A stretch of 8,462 bases of DNA from an uncultured Bacillota bacterium (lineage in GTDB: Bacteria; Bacillota; Clostridia; Christensenellales; UBA1242). Of this stretch, positions 1 through 6,552 are shown one piece after another; position 1 is the stretch's first letter, and each line of letters opens with the position of its first letter. The stretch covers positions 1-8,462 of the forward strand of contig USKO01000022.1 of NCBI GenBank assembly GCA_900555365.1, read 5' to 3'. The notes below the pieces were generated by a model. The model saw nothing but the letters and a program-made list of their open reading frames with translations. It did not search any database and was not told the origin of the DNA. The translations under genes were made by a program, and so were the position numbers.

Positions 1-1331
1 ATTACGATTAAACTTACCGCAAGCGCAATTAATAGTGCCGCTGGATAAGAAAGGAAACCAGCTATTGCAAGCACCAGGCATGAGATGAATATTGAAGGGA
101 TTGAAACAATCAAATACATCAAGAATTTTATTGTAACCTGTCTTGTGTAAGATACTGGGATGGTCTTTGTGTGGAAGAAATTGTCTCCTTCTCTTGTAAT
201 TGAAGTAGCAGCAAATGAAGTTCCCATGCTTAAGAACATGATAAGAACGAGAACCACAATACCCGGCAAAACCCCTTCGCCAATGAGTGACACACCTATA
301 CTTGAAGCTATCTCGCTTGAAAAATATACCATAAGCGGAGTTGTGATTACAACAGTCAAATATTGGAAAGCATAGTTAGTCGAACGGAAAATAGTTGTAA
401 ACTCTCTAAAGAAGAGCGCTCCATTTATGCTTCTGTCCTTTATCTGTGCATTATTATTGTATGCTTTAATATCTCTTTCGCTATTAGAAAGGATAATCTT
501 TAGATAAATTTTATCTGCAAATAGTAAAATGAGTCCGCCAAGCAGTAGCACAATACTAAAATTGATCGCCATGCTAGGCAGAAGACGATAATTTAAAAGA
601 CTGTTTTTAAATAGGAGTGGAAAAACAAGGTAATTTGCAAATTGCTTTATATTATAAATAGTTGTATCTGTAAAAACATCGGAAATATTGCCACTATTTA
701 AAATATTTAAAATAAATTTCAATGCATAAATATAAATCAAAAAGCCAAGTGACAAAAAAACTATGTACATGATTAACATGACTATAAATTTATTTTTTAA
801 AAAACTTGACAAATACATTGCAGGAACTGAAAGCAGCAGTGCTATCAGAAAAGGAATCATCGGCAGGAAGATAATGTTTGGCAAAAGCATCACATAAAAA
901 ATTGCGGATGCGCCTGTTTTTACTCCAAAAAGTATGAAAACTGGCAATGTTAAAACGGTGTTAAATAAAAATTCATAGATGAATAGATAACTTATCTTTG
1001 CCAAAAATAGCATCTTTCCGCTTACTGGCAATTTTAAAATATTGCTGTCGGTTTTGAAATATAAGGTTTTGGTCGTTAAGCTAAGGCCAAAAAGAACTTG
1101 CACTATCTGAACAATAAACACATAATAGACAATAAACTCTTGTTTTAGATTTGCTTCAAGACAAACATCTAATATACTGTTTAACGCATATAAAATTAAT
1201 AGCACAATCAAACCCACGCCAAGTGTGGTCAGCAAATACTTTTTAACGCGCGAATAAACACTTACGCCATCTTTAACACGCGTAGAGCTACTTGTGAATT
1301 CCAATTTTAAAAGCGTTAAAAACTGATTCAT
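1..1331 (-). CDS. ABC-2 type exporter permease, C-terminus cut off by the window edge
   Basis: The frame is open from an ATG at 1331 to the left edge: 443 codons with no stop, so the C-terminus is missing. The protein is strongly hydrophobic, with likely membrane segments near residues 33-53, 66-86, 110-136, 143-173, 181-209, 253-271, 322-338, 354-375 and 400-443. Two cytoplasmic-looking loops recall the large ABC-2 permeases that pair with bacterial export ATPases (Pfam 'putative ATP-binding cassette' ABC_tran_2 type): FKTDSNILKLPVSGKMLFLAK-like around residues 92-112, and an S-x-TREG...K-x-IPVS stretch around 377-394. It begins 22 bases after the ATPase stop, so the two are co-transcribed and probably form one transporter. 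AGAGGAC lies about 11 bases before the ATG, and an in-frame TAA just upstream excludes a longer start. The exported substrate cannot be told from sequence. Family assignment is from memory of motifs, not a search. Confidence 0.85.
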   Translation of the reverse strand, partial: MNQFLTLLKLEFTSSSTRVKDGVSVYSRVKKYLLTTLGVGLIVLLILYALNSILDVCLEANLKQEFIVYYVFIVQIVQVLFGLSLTTKTLYFKTDSNILKLPVSGKMLFLAKISYLFIYEFLFNTVLTLPVFILFGVKTGASAIFYVMLLPNIIFLPMIPFLIALLLSVPAMYLSSFLKNKFIVMLIMYIVFLSLGFLIYIYALKFILNILNSGNISDVFTDTTIYNIKQFANYLVFPLLFKNSLLNYRLLPSMAINFSIVLLLGGLILLFADKIYLKIILSNSERDIKAYNNNAQIKDRSINGALFFREFTTIFRSTNYAFQYLTVVITTPLMVYFSSEIASSIGVSLIGEGVLPGIVVLVLIMFLSMGTSFAATSITREGDNFFHTKTIPVSYTRQVTIKFLMYLIVSIPSIFISCLVLAIAGFLSYPAALLIALAVSLIV

Positions 1332-1353
1332 CCTTTATGCTTGTCCTCTTTTC

Positions 1354-2346
1354 TTAATTTTCTTCTGTTTTTGTTTCTTTTTTAATTTCCTCTGTTTTTG
1401 TTTCTTCTTGAGTTGCCTCTGTTTCTATTTTCTCTGTTTCAATTTCCTGTTGAAGATTATCTTCAATAAGCGTATTTTTTATCTCTTCGCCCTCTTCTTC
1501 AAAAGAAGAATTGTTTTCTTTTTGAATGCCCTCTTCCCTATCTTTATTTTGCTTTGCAAGCTTTTTCTCATTGCCGCCTTTAGAAGAACGCTTTTTACGC
1601 TGCGATATTTCTATAACTGGTGCTAAATTATCTTTTGTCATATTTAAGAAATATTCTTCAAGTGAAACTGGGCTTTCTTTTACAAACTTCTCAACTTCAA
1701 TGATCTCCATAAGCTGTCCATGATTAATTATGGCAACTCTATCGCAAAGTTTTTCAACCATATCAATATTATGCGAGGAGAAAAAAACTGAATTTCCTTT
1801 GCGCTTATGCTCGAGCATATAGCCCTTTATTTCGGCTGTGCTCTGTGGATCAAGTCCCATGAGCGGCTCATCTAGCACCCAAAATTTGGGATTATGTATG
1901 AGTGCTGCAATAATACAGATTTTTTGTTTCATTCCGTGTGAATATGATCTTATTTGTCTATCAATGGCGCCTGTCATATTAAAAAGTGAAGCAAACTCAT
2001 CAAGCCTTGATTTTATTTGATCCTTAGGAACACGATAAATATTGCCCATGTAGTTGACATATTCTTTGCCTGTTAAATTTTCATAAACAGCATGGTTATC
2101 AGGAACATAGCCAATATTTAATTTTGCTTTAATAGGCTCTTTCATTATGTCGTAGCCACAAACCTTGATGCTGCCCTCCTCAAATGGCAGTATTCCTGTT
2201 AAACATTTGATTGTAGTACTTTTCCCGGCTCCATTTTTACCTAAAAAGCCAAAGATTTCACCATCATTAATGGTGATATTTAAATCTTTGACTGAGTAAT
2301 AATTTGAATTTTTATATCTTTTCGACAAATTTTTTATCTCTAACAC
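1354..2346 (-). CDS. ABC transporter ATPase with a long charged C-terminal tail
   Basis: This is the nucleotide-binding subunit of an ABC exporter, powering the permease encoded just downstream. Visible motifs in order are Walker A GKNGAGKS (36-43), a Q-loop region GYVPDN (79-84) with Asp where Gln is usual, a signature SHGMK (136-140) in place of LSGGQ, Walker B FWVLDE (155-160), D-loop GLDP (164-167) and the H-loop His192. The canonical domain ends near residue 240. Residues about 245-330 are an added tail: first basic (QRKKRSSKGG), then Glu/Lys/Thr-rich with the repeated unit ETKTEE. Most ATPases of this type stop near 230-300 residues without such a tail. The start is GTG (2344-2346), supported by AGAGG six bases upstream and by the classic first strand LEIKNLSKRY. 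YVPDN and SHGMK variants are common in the ABC-2 exporter ATPases, so it is probably active. Confidence 0.93.
   Translation of the reverse strand: MLEIKNLSKRYKNSNYYSVKDLNITINDGEIFGFLGKNGAGKSTTIKCLTGILPFEEGSIKVCGYDIMKEPIKAKLNIGYVPDNHAVYENLTGKEYVNYMGNIYRVPKDQIKSRLDEFASLFNMTGAIDRQIRSYSHGMKQKICIIAALIHNPKFWVLDEPLMGLDPQSTAEIKGYMLEHKRKGNSVFFSSHNIDMVEKLCDRVAIINHGQLMEIIEVEKFVKESPVSLEEYFLNMTKDNLAPVIEISQRKKRSSKGGNEKKLAKQNKDREEGIQKENNSSFEEEGEEIKNTLIEDNLQQEIETEKIETEATQEETKTEEIKKETKTEEN
1365..1406 (-). repeat. 27-base-period repeat inside the ATPase tail
   Basis: The 15-base string CTGTTTTTGTTTCTT (plus-strand reading) occurs at 1365-1379 and again at 1392-1406, exactly 27 bases or nine codons apart. Each copy encodes ETKTE on the minus strand. 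A third, decayed CTGTTTC-containing copy follows around 1419-1440. The period is a multiple of three, so copy number could change without breaking the frame. It looks like a low-complexity expansion in a disordered tail. Confidence 0.7.
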
Positions 2347-2352
2347 TTTTAA

Positions 2353-2357
2353 CCTCT
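2353..2357 (-). promoter_or_regulatory. Ribosome binding site fixing the GTG start of the ABC ATPase
   Basis: AGAGG on the minus strand lies six bases before GTG at 2346-2344. No ATG lies in a suitable place, and the protein's first beta strand begins right after this codon, so the site decides the start. Confidence 0.7.
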
Positions 2358-2371
2358 ATTGCAACAGATTA

Positions 2372-2400
2372 AGTTTACCATATTTTACTTAAATAGTCAA
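2372..2400 (-). promoter_or_regulatory. Possible promoter of the ABC exporter operon
   Basis: On the minus strand TTGACT (2400-2395) is followed, after 17 bases, by TAAACT (2377-2372). This matches the sigma-A consensus at five and four of six positions. It would give a leader of about 20 bases carrying the AGAGG site. It lies back to back with the plus-strand promoter at 2426-2453. Confidence 0.45.
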
Positions 2401-2425
2401 TATTGAAAATATAATAATTCACTAA

Positions 2426-2453
2426 TTGACAAATAAATTTAATTAAGTATAAT
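2426..2453 (+). promoter_or_regulatory. Near-perfect sigma-A promoter for the 2475-3671 gene pair
   Basis: TTGACA (2426-2431) and TATAAT (2448-2453) both match the consensus fully, with a 16-base spacer. Transcription would begin near 2460, leaving a short leader that contains AGGAG (2463-2467) seven bases before the ATG at 2475. With both boxes perfect, expression may be high and constitutive. Confidence 0.8.
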
Positions 2454-2474
2454 ATATGTATTAGGAGTAAAATT

Positions 2475-3104
2475 ATGGAATTAAAAGGTATACCAAACAC
2501 AATTCTTTATGCAAGTCTTTATTGTATTTCTAGAGGTTATGCGTGGCCTCTTCTTGGCATGGAAAAATATGGCGTTAGTTTGTCGCCACAGTTATTTAAA
2601 GATAAAGAAATTGAACTTTACAAGAAAGTTGTCAAACGCAATCTTGAAACAGAAATTCAAGAAAAAATTGATGACTTGAAAGAACATTTAGAGCAAACCA
2701 AACAAAAATGCAAGAAAAATTATGAAAACTCACCTATAAAAGATAGAGGAGAGTTTATTCCTTACATAAAAGAAGAATATTTTGTCAAAAATCAAATTGC
2801 AAAATGCAAAGATATGTTAATAATCAAGAAAAATTTTGAAAAATTTACCGCGCATTTGATGGAGCGATATACTAAAGATGGCTTCCCTTTTGTGTATAGT
2901 ATCTATGTTCCTGCTAGGAATACTTATGACCAGGTTTTAATTGAGAAAGGAAATGTGTACTTAATACCAACCGATAGAAAAAACAATTATGAGGAAATTT
3001 TTAATAGTAAAAAAGAAGGCATAAAATTTTCTAAAATTCGAAAAATTTATGAAAATGACAAAAATTCATTAAATAACAGCGAAAATAATGACGAAAAGGA
3101 ATAA
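2475..3104 (+). CDS. Hypothetical protein, lysine-rich with a central coiled coil
   Basis: I do not recognise this 209-residue protein. It is probably cytoplasmic: there is no signal peptide, and the mildly hydrophobic N-terminus (residues 6-27, with CISRGYAWPLLG) is broken by charged and polar residues. Residues about 43-85 are highly charged and helical and look like a coiled coil (KEIELYKKVV...LKEHLEQTKQ). A second helical block spans about 95-132. A short globular-looking stretch, FPFVYSIYVPARNTYDQVLI near 137-156, is followed by a polar, Asn/Glu-rich tail that is likely disordered. Start and expression are well supported by a consensus promoter and AGGAG. It ends nine bases before the hydrolase gene, so the two are almost certainly one operon. 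Coding status is supported by context and length, and function is unknown. Confidence 0.8.
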   Translation: MELKGIPNTILYASLYCISRGYAWPLLGMEKYGVSLSPQLFKDKEIELYKKVVKRNLETEIQEKIDDLKEHLEQTKQKCKKNYENSPIKDRGEFIPYIKEEYFVKNQIAKCKDMLIIKKNFEKFTAHLMERYTKDGFPFVYSIYVPARNTYDQVLIEKGNVYLIPTDRKNNYEEIFNSKKEGIKFSKIRKIYENDKNSLNNSENNDEKE

Positions 3105-3113
3105 TTTTTAAAT

Positions 3114-3671
3114 ATGTTACATGTTATCGCGCTCCATGGAATGTCATGTCATCTTGAAGAATGTTGGCTTGATAATGTGATAGAAAATTTAAAAAAACTT
3201 GCCATTACAGATTTTCAAATACCACACTTCCCCCTGCTAAAAGAGATAACTCTTGAAAGATGGGAGGATGTTTTATTGCAATATAAAGATATCTTTGATG
3301 AAAATTTAGTTATAATCGCGCATTCTCTTTCTACCAATTTCATTATTCACTTTTTATATAAATATAAATTGCCAGCCAAAGCGTTGATTGCTGTAGGCGG
3401 AGGATATGAAAATAAAGAATATGGAGAGCTTGGCTACCTTGCGCCATTTACACCTAAAGATTATCAATTTGAATATGTAAAAAAAGCCGTCAAAAATCGC
3501 TATCATATCTTTAGCGATGATGACACTATATGGACGCAAAATCAAATTGAGAAATACAATAAACTTTTATCTCCTATTGAAATTAAAACGCACGGCTGCG
3601 GTCACTATGGCAGGACTTCTAAGGTAAAAGACATTCCACAAATTTATGAAATTGTAAAAAGTTTAAAATAA
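3114..3671 (+). CDS. Small alpha/beta hydrolase, RBBP9/YdeN-like
   Basis: This 185-residue protein has the layout of the RBBP9/YdeN serine hydrolase family, which is typically 170-190 residues. It has a first strand with HG (VIALHGM, residues 4-10), a nucleophile elbow AHSLS (69-73) with Ser71, an acidic turn SDDD (134-137) that would hold the catalytic Asp, and GCGHYGR (161-167) with His164 as the catalytic base, followed by the family-like ending K-x-IPQI. The elbow is G-x-S-x-G in most hydrolases; here both glycines are replaced (Ala69, Ser73), although Ala/Gly-H-S-L is common in this family. The substrate is unknown; members of the family are esterase-like and cytoplasmic. It follows the unrecognised gene at 2475-3104 closely. 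The nearest Shine-Dalgarno-like AAGGA (3096-3100) overlaps that gene's end, 13 bases from the ATG, so translation may be coupled. Confidence 0.85.
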   Translation: MLHVIALHGMSCHLEECWLDNVIENLKKLAITDFQIPHFPLLKEITLERWEDVLLQYKDIFDENLVIIAHSLSTNFIIHFLYKYKLPAKALIAVGGGYENKEYGELGYLAPFTPKDYQFEYVKKAVKNRYHIFSDDDTIWTQNQIEKYNKLLSPIEIKTHGCGHYGRTSKVKDIPQIYEIVKSLK

Positions 3672-3767
3672 ATGTTTTCTTAAAACCTTATAATTCAAAG
3701 CTAAAAGTTTGATGAATAGATGGTAAATAAAATTTAATAAAATTAGCTTAATTTAGTTAAAAACACA

Positions 3768-3795
3768 AAAAAACATGCAAAATTGCATGTTTTTT
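3768..3795. terminator. Shared bidirectional intrinsic terminator between converging operons
   Basis: A perfect inverted repeat pairs AAAAAACATGCA (3768-3779) with TGCATGTTTTTT (3784-3795) around a four-base loop. The A tract on one side and T tract on the other give a U-tailed hairpin on either strand. It lies about 100 bases past both the hydrolase stop (3671) and the aldehyde dehydrogenase stop (3900). The GC core is short (CATGCA), so efficiency is uncertain. The rest of the 228-base gap between 3672 and 3899 is AT-rich, with weak A/T inverted repeats at 3840-3860 and a GCAT-TTT-ATGC hairpin at 3884-3894 just past the dehydrogenase stop. Confidence 0.75.
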
Positions 3796-3899
3796 ATCAT
3801 TTTTTTATTATTTAATAGCTTCACAGCATAATTTATATCTTTAAAAAAGGATTTTTTAAAAAGCAATTTGAAGAGTATATTTAGCATTTTATGCCTCTT

Positions 3900-5336
3900 T
3901 TACTTATATATATTTTTTAAGGTGATAGTTTTTGTCTTAGTAACCTCGTCAAATGTACTCATAACTCCTTCTGTACCAATACCTGAAAATTTATATCCAC
4001 CAAAAGGAATCTCAAAGCTTCGATGAAAACTTGCGCCATTGATAACTACGCCGCCGCATTCAAGCTCATTTGCAAATTTGAATGCTTTTTTCATGTCTCT
4101 TGTAAAAATACATCCGCATAATCCATAATTAGACGCATTTGCAATTTTTAGCGCTTCTTCTTCAGTGTCACAAGGAATGATGCTTACAACTGGTGCAAAC
4201 ACTTCTTCATCAAGTGCTACAGCAGCAGTTGGCGGAATGTCGGTTATAACTGTTGGCATCAGTACAGCTCCGCTGCACTCTGCGCCACATAGAATCCTGC
4301 CGCCCTCTTCTACAATTTGATTGATTTGTCTCATTGCTTTTTCACAAGCCGAAACATTAATCAGTGCGCCGATCTCTGTTTTCTTGTCAAGAGGATTGCC
4401 AACAACCAATTTCTTAACTCTTGCGACAACCTTTTCTTCAAACTCTTTTAATACTCCTCTTTGAACAATAAAACGCTTGCTTGCACAGCATACTTGTCCA
4501 GTATTATACATTCGTCCCCATATCACCTCTTCGACTGCAAGGTCGATATCGGCATCGTTAAGCACGATGAAAGCATCGTTACCTCCAAGCTCCAAAGCCA
4601 CATGGGCAAAATGCGATGCCCCGTTGAGATATGTCGTTTTACCAACTGGTGTCGAACCTGTGAAGGTTATTCCATGCACATTAGGATCTCTTGCTAAAGC
4701 ATTGCCAACTATAGCGCCTTCCCCTGTCAGTATTTGAACTACACCATTTGGAAGCCCCGCCTCATGCATCAACTTGACAAGCTTTATCAGCGTCAAAGGA
4801 TTTTGATGTGGAGGCTTTACTATTATAGTATTTCCTGCCAAGATCGCTGGAGCAACTTTTTGGTCAAACAGGTCGCAAGGGAAATTAAAAGGAATTATGG
4901 CAACCATTACTCCAAGAGGCTCTCTCAAAGTAAATTGAAGAGAATTCTCCTGTCCCTCTTCGCTGCCAGCAGGTATTACATTGCCATAGAGATGTTTAGC
5001 TTTTTCAATAAACGCTTCAAAAGAAATTTTTATATTTCTAATCTCGGCTATAGCTTGAACAATAGGTTTTCCTGTTTCCATGCAAAGAGTCTTTGCTAAA
5101 TCTTGTTTGTTTTCTTCAACGAGCGCTATAAATTTTCTTAAAATATCGCCTTTAACATGAACTGGCACTTTAGCCCATGATTTTTGTGCTTTTTTAGCAT
5201 AAGAAATTGCTTTTTGTGCGTCTTTTTCTGTTGAAGAAGGCACTGTATCTACAAGTCGACCAGTATAAGGATTGATTATTTTCATGATTTTTTTATCGCT
5301 TGATGTGACTTCTTTCCCATTAATAATATTGAGCAT
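3900..5336 (-). CDS. NAD(P)-dependent aldehyde dehydrogenase, non-acylating type
   Basis: At 478 residues this is a full-length aldehyde dehydrogenase, oxidising an aldehyde to its acid with NAD or NADP in the cytoplasm. Motifs seen are PFNFP with Asn151, the cofactor-binding Lys174 in VKPPHQNP, the Rossmann turn FTGST (225-229), LELGG with general base Glu249, catalytic Cys283 in GQVCCAS, and PFGG (445-447 region) near the end. Having Glu249 argues for the hydrolytic rather than the CoA-acylating type. The wording around GGNDAFIVLNDADID and TGQVCCASKRF resembles lactaldehyde, glyceraldehyde and succinate-semialdehyde dehydrogenases, and I cannot choose among them. It is the third gene of the operon. 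AGGAGGGG sits five bases before the ATG by its core, directly against the FIST stop. With the alcohol dehydrogenase upstream it could complete an alcohol-aldehyde-acid route. Confidence 0.95.
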   Translation of the reverse strand: MLNIINGKEVTSSDKKIMKIINPYTGRLVDTVPSSTEKDAQKAISYAKKAQKSWAKVPVHVKGDILRKFIALVEENKQDLAKTLCMETGKPIVQAIAEIRNIKISFEAFIEKAKHLYGNVIPAGSEEGQENSLQFTLREPLGVMVAIIPFNFPCDLFDQKVAPAILAGNTIIVKPPHQNPLTLIKLVKLMHEAGLPNGVVQILTGEGAIVGNALARDPNVHGITFTGSTPVGKTTYLNGASHFAHVALELGGNDAFIVLNDADIDLAVEEVIWGRMYNTGQVCCASKRFIVQRGVLKEFEEKVVARVKKLVVGNPLDKKTEIGALINVSACEKAMRQINQIVEEGGRILCGAECSGAVLMPTVITDIPPTAAVALDEEVFAPVVSIIPCDTEEEALKIANASNYGLCGCIFTRDMKKAFKFANELECGGVVINGASFHRSFEIPFGGYKFSGIGTEGVMSTFDEVTKTKTITLKNIYK

Positions 5337-5339
5337 TTT

Positions 5340-5347
5340 CCCCTCCT
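5340..5347 (-). promoter_or_regulatory. Ribosome binding site coupling aldehyde dehydrogenase to FIST translation
   Basis: AGGAGGGG on the minus strand begins immediately after the FIST stop TAA (5350-5348) and lies just before the ATG at 5336. The gap between the genes is 11 bases and consists almost entirely of this site, so a ribosome finishing FIST would be placed to restart here. Confidence 0.75.
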
Positions 5348-6517
5348 TTATTTTGTAAACGCCGTAAATGACAACATTAAACCACCTGTAGTGTTTCTTC
5401 CATCGTCAACATAGCCATATTCTCCAAATGTGAACTCCATAATAAATGGAACATTCCCTACATTTGCTTTTATTTGCTCATAAACCTCGCCAATTCGCTT
5501 GTCAATTCCTGCTCTTCTGCCGCCGCAGTGAACTAAGTGGTAACAAACTGCTGGTTTGGTCAATTTTGAATTCAAGGTTTTTAAAGTTTGTCCAACCGAT
5601 TCTACTAGCTCATCAACAGAAGCTTCCATGCGAATTACACATGTGCCCTCAGCTAAATTGGCGCCAATGTTCATAGAATAATCGTCATTTGCAAACATTG
5701 GGTGCCTTATTGCTACAAGATCGCCCAATCTATCTTTTACTCCTAAAGGACTGGTAATCGTTGCAGAAAGAAGTTTGTCACCCATTAGTTCGCTTGGCTT
5801 CATACCTCTCCACTTTGCATATTTTTTAACGGCAAGCATTCCATCGATTTCAACTAAAGTTCGTTTCCCTCTAGTTTTAGTAATTATTCCCATATCCTTA
5901 GTTTCTCTATACGCGCCTGTAAATTCATTTGCAAAGCCGCCATTCATATAGATTACTGCAACTGCGACGCCTTCATTTGTCACTTTGTTATCTAAATACA
6001 AACTCCATTTTCCGCTTATAGTATTATCTGCCGCTGAGCCGCCAAACAGTGGTATTCTTCCAACAACCTTAGTCGCGCCTTTGAGAAAGAACTCCTCTTC
6101 TGTTGGACTTGCCGCCATATATATAATATCTGGCGCAATATTCAAAGGCATTTTAGTCATAGCACGCGCTTTTTTTGTTGCACTTTGACCTGCTTCTTGA
6201 GCACTGGCAAATTTGCTTCGCTCTGCAAATCCAACGCCAACGATCATGTTAGGATCACATAAAACCATGATACCAACAAAAGGCTTGTCGCCACCAATGT
6301 AGCCTTCTGGCATGATTACACCAGTAAAGCTGGTGTTGCCTATAACTGGACAGTCATAGACTTCTTTGATGCCTTTTATGACATCTTTAATTTTGTAGTC
6401 ACAACTCATGTAAGCAAATACAAGTTTTGCACTTGTACATTTCCCAGCCGCTTTGGCTGCCTCTAGTCCCGCTTTGTAGCCATTCTTTTCTGTACTGAAT
6501 CCCGTCAATGCTTTCAT
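5348..6517 (-). CDS. Stand-alone FIST-domain protein (FIST_N + FIST_C)
   Basis: This 389-residue protein is made of a FIST_N domain (roughly residues 28-225) and a FIST_C domain (roughly 226-380), with no other domain. Family-like landmarks are VIGNTSFTGVI (58-68), a glycine turn PLFGGSAAD (156-164), GVAVAVI (183-189), VEIDGMLAVKKYAKW (222-236), AEGTCVIRME (289-298), HCGGRR (330-335) and GEYG with NTT (365-377). FIST domains were described in bacterial signalling proteins and proposed to bind small ligands such as amino acids; that role is largely a prediction. Here the protein lies between an alcohol and an aldehyde dehydrogenase, and no receptor, kinase or cyclase partner is in view. There is no signal peptide or membrane segment, so it is cytoplasmic. 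AGGAGGG lies 10 bases before the ATG, and the gap to the upstream dehydrogenase is 35 bases. Whether it binds the pathway's substrate, regulates, or is an enzyme is open. Confidence 0.88.
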   Translation of the reverse strand: MKALTGFSTEKNGYKAGLEAAKAAGKCTSAKLVFAYMSCDYKIKDVIKGIKEVYDCPVIGNTSFTGVIMPEGYIGGDKPFVGIMVLCDPNMIVGVGFAERSKFASAQEAGQSATKKARAMTKMPLNIAPDIIYMAASPTEEEFFLKGATKVVGRIPLFGGSAADNTISGKWSLYLDNKVTNEGVAVAVIYMNGGFANEFTGAYRETKDMGIITKTRGKRTLVEIDGMLAVKKYAKWRGMKPSELMGDKLLSATITSPLGVKDRLGDLVAIRHPMFANDDYSMNIGANLAEGTCVIRMEASVDELVESVGQTLKTLNSKLTKPAVCYHLVHCGGRRAGIDKRIGEVYEQIKANVGNVPFIMEFTFGEYGYVDDGRNTTGGLMLSFTAFTK

Positions 6518-6552
6518 AAATTTTTTACCCTCCTTTTATTTAATTAAGCAAA

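Noticed and set aside
160..375. Plus-strand reading frame of 71 codons inside the permease region.
   Set aside because: The minus strand has an unbroken frame of 443 codons here with clear membrane segments and family-like loops; the plus frame is its shadow.
3354..3545. Minus-strand 63-codon frame within the hydrolase gene.
   Set aside because: The plus-strand hydrolase has recognisable catalytic motifs across the same stretch; the minus frame has no ribosome site or family features.
3839..3863. Inverted repeat TTTAAAAAA-GGA-TTTTTTAAA as a second terminator for the minus-strand operon.
   Set aside because: The stem is entirely A/T and would be weak; there is no GC core.
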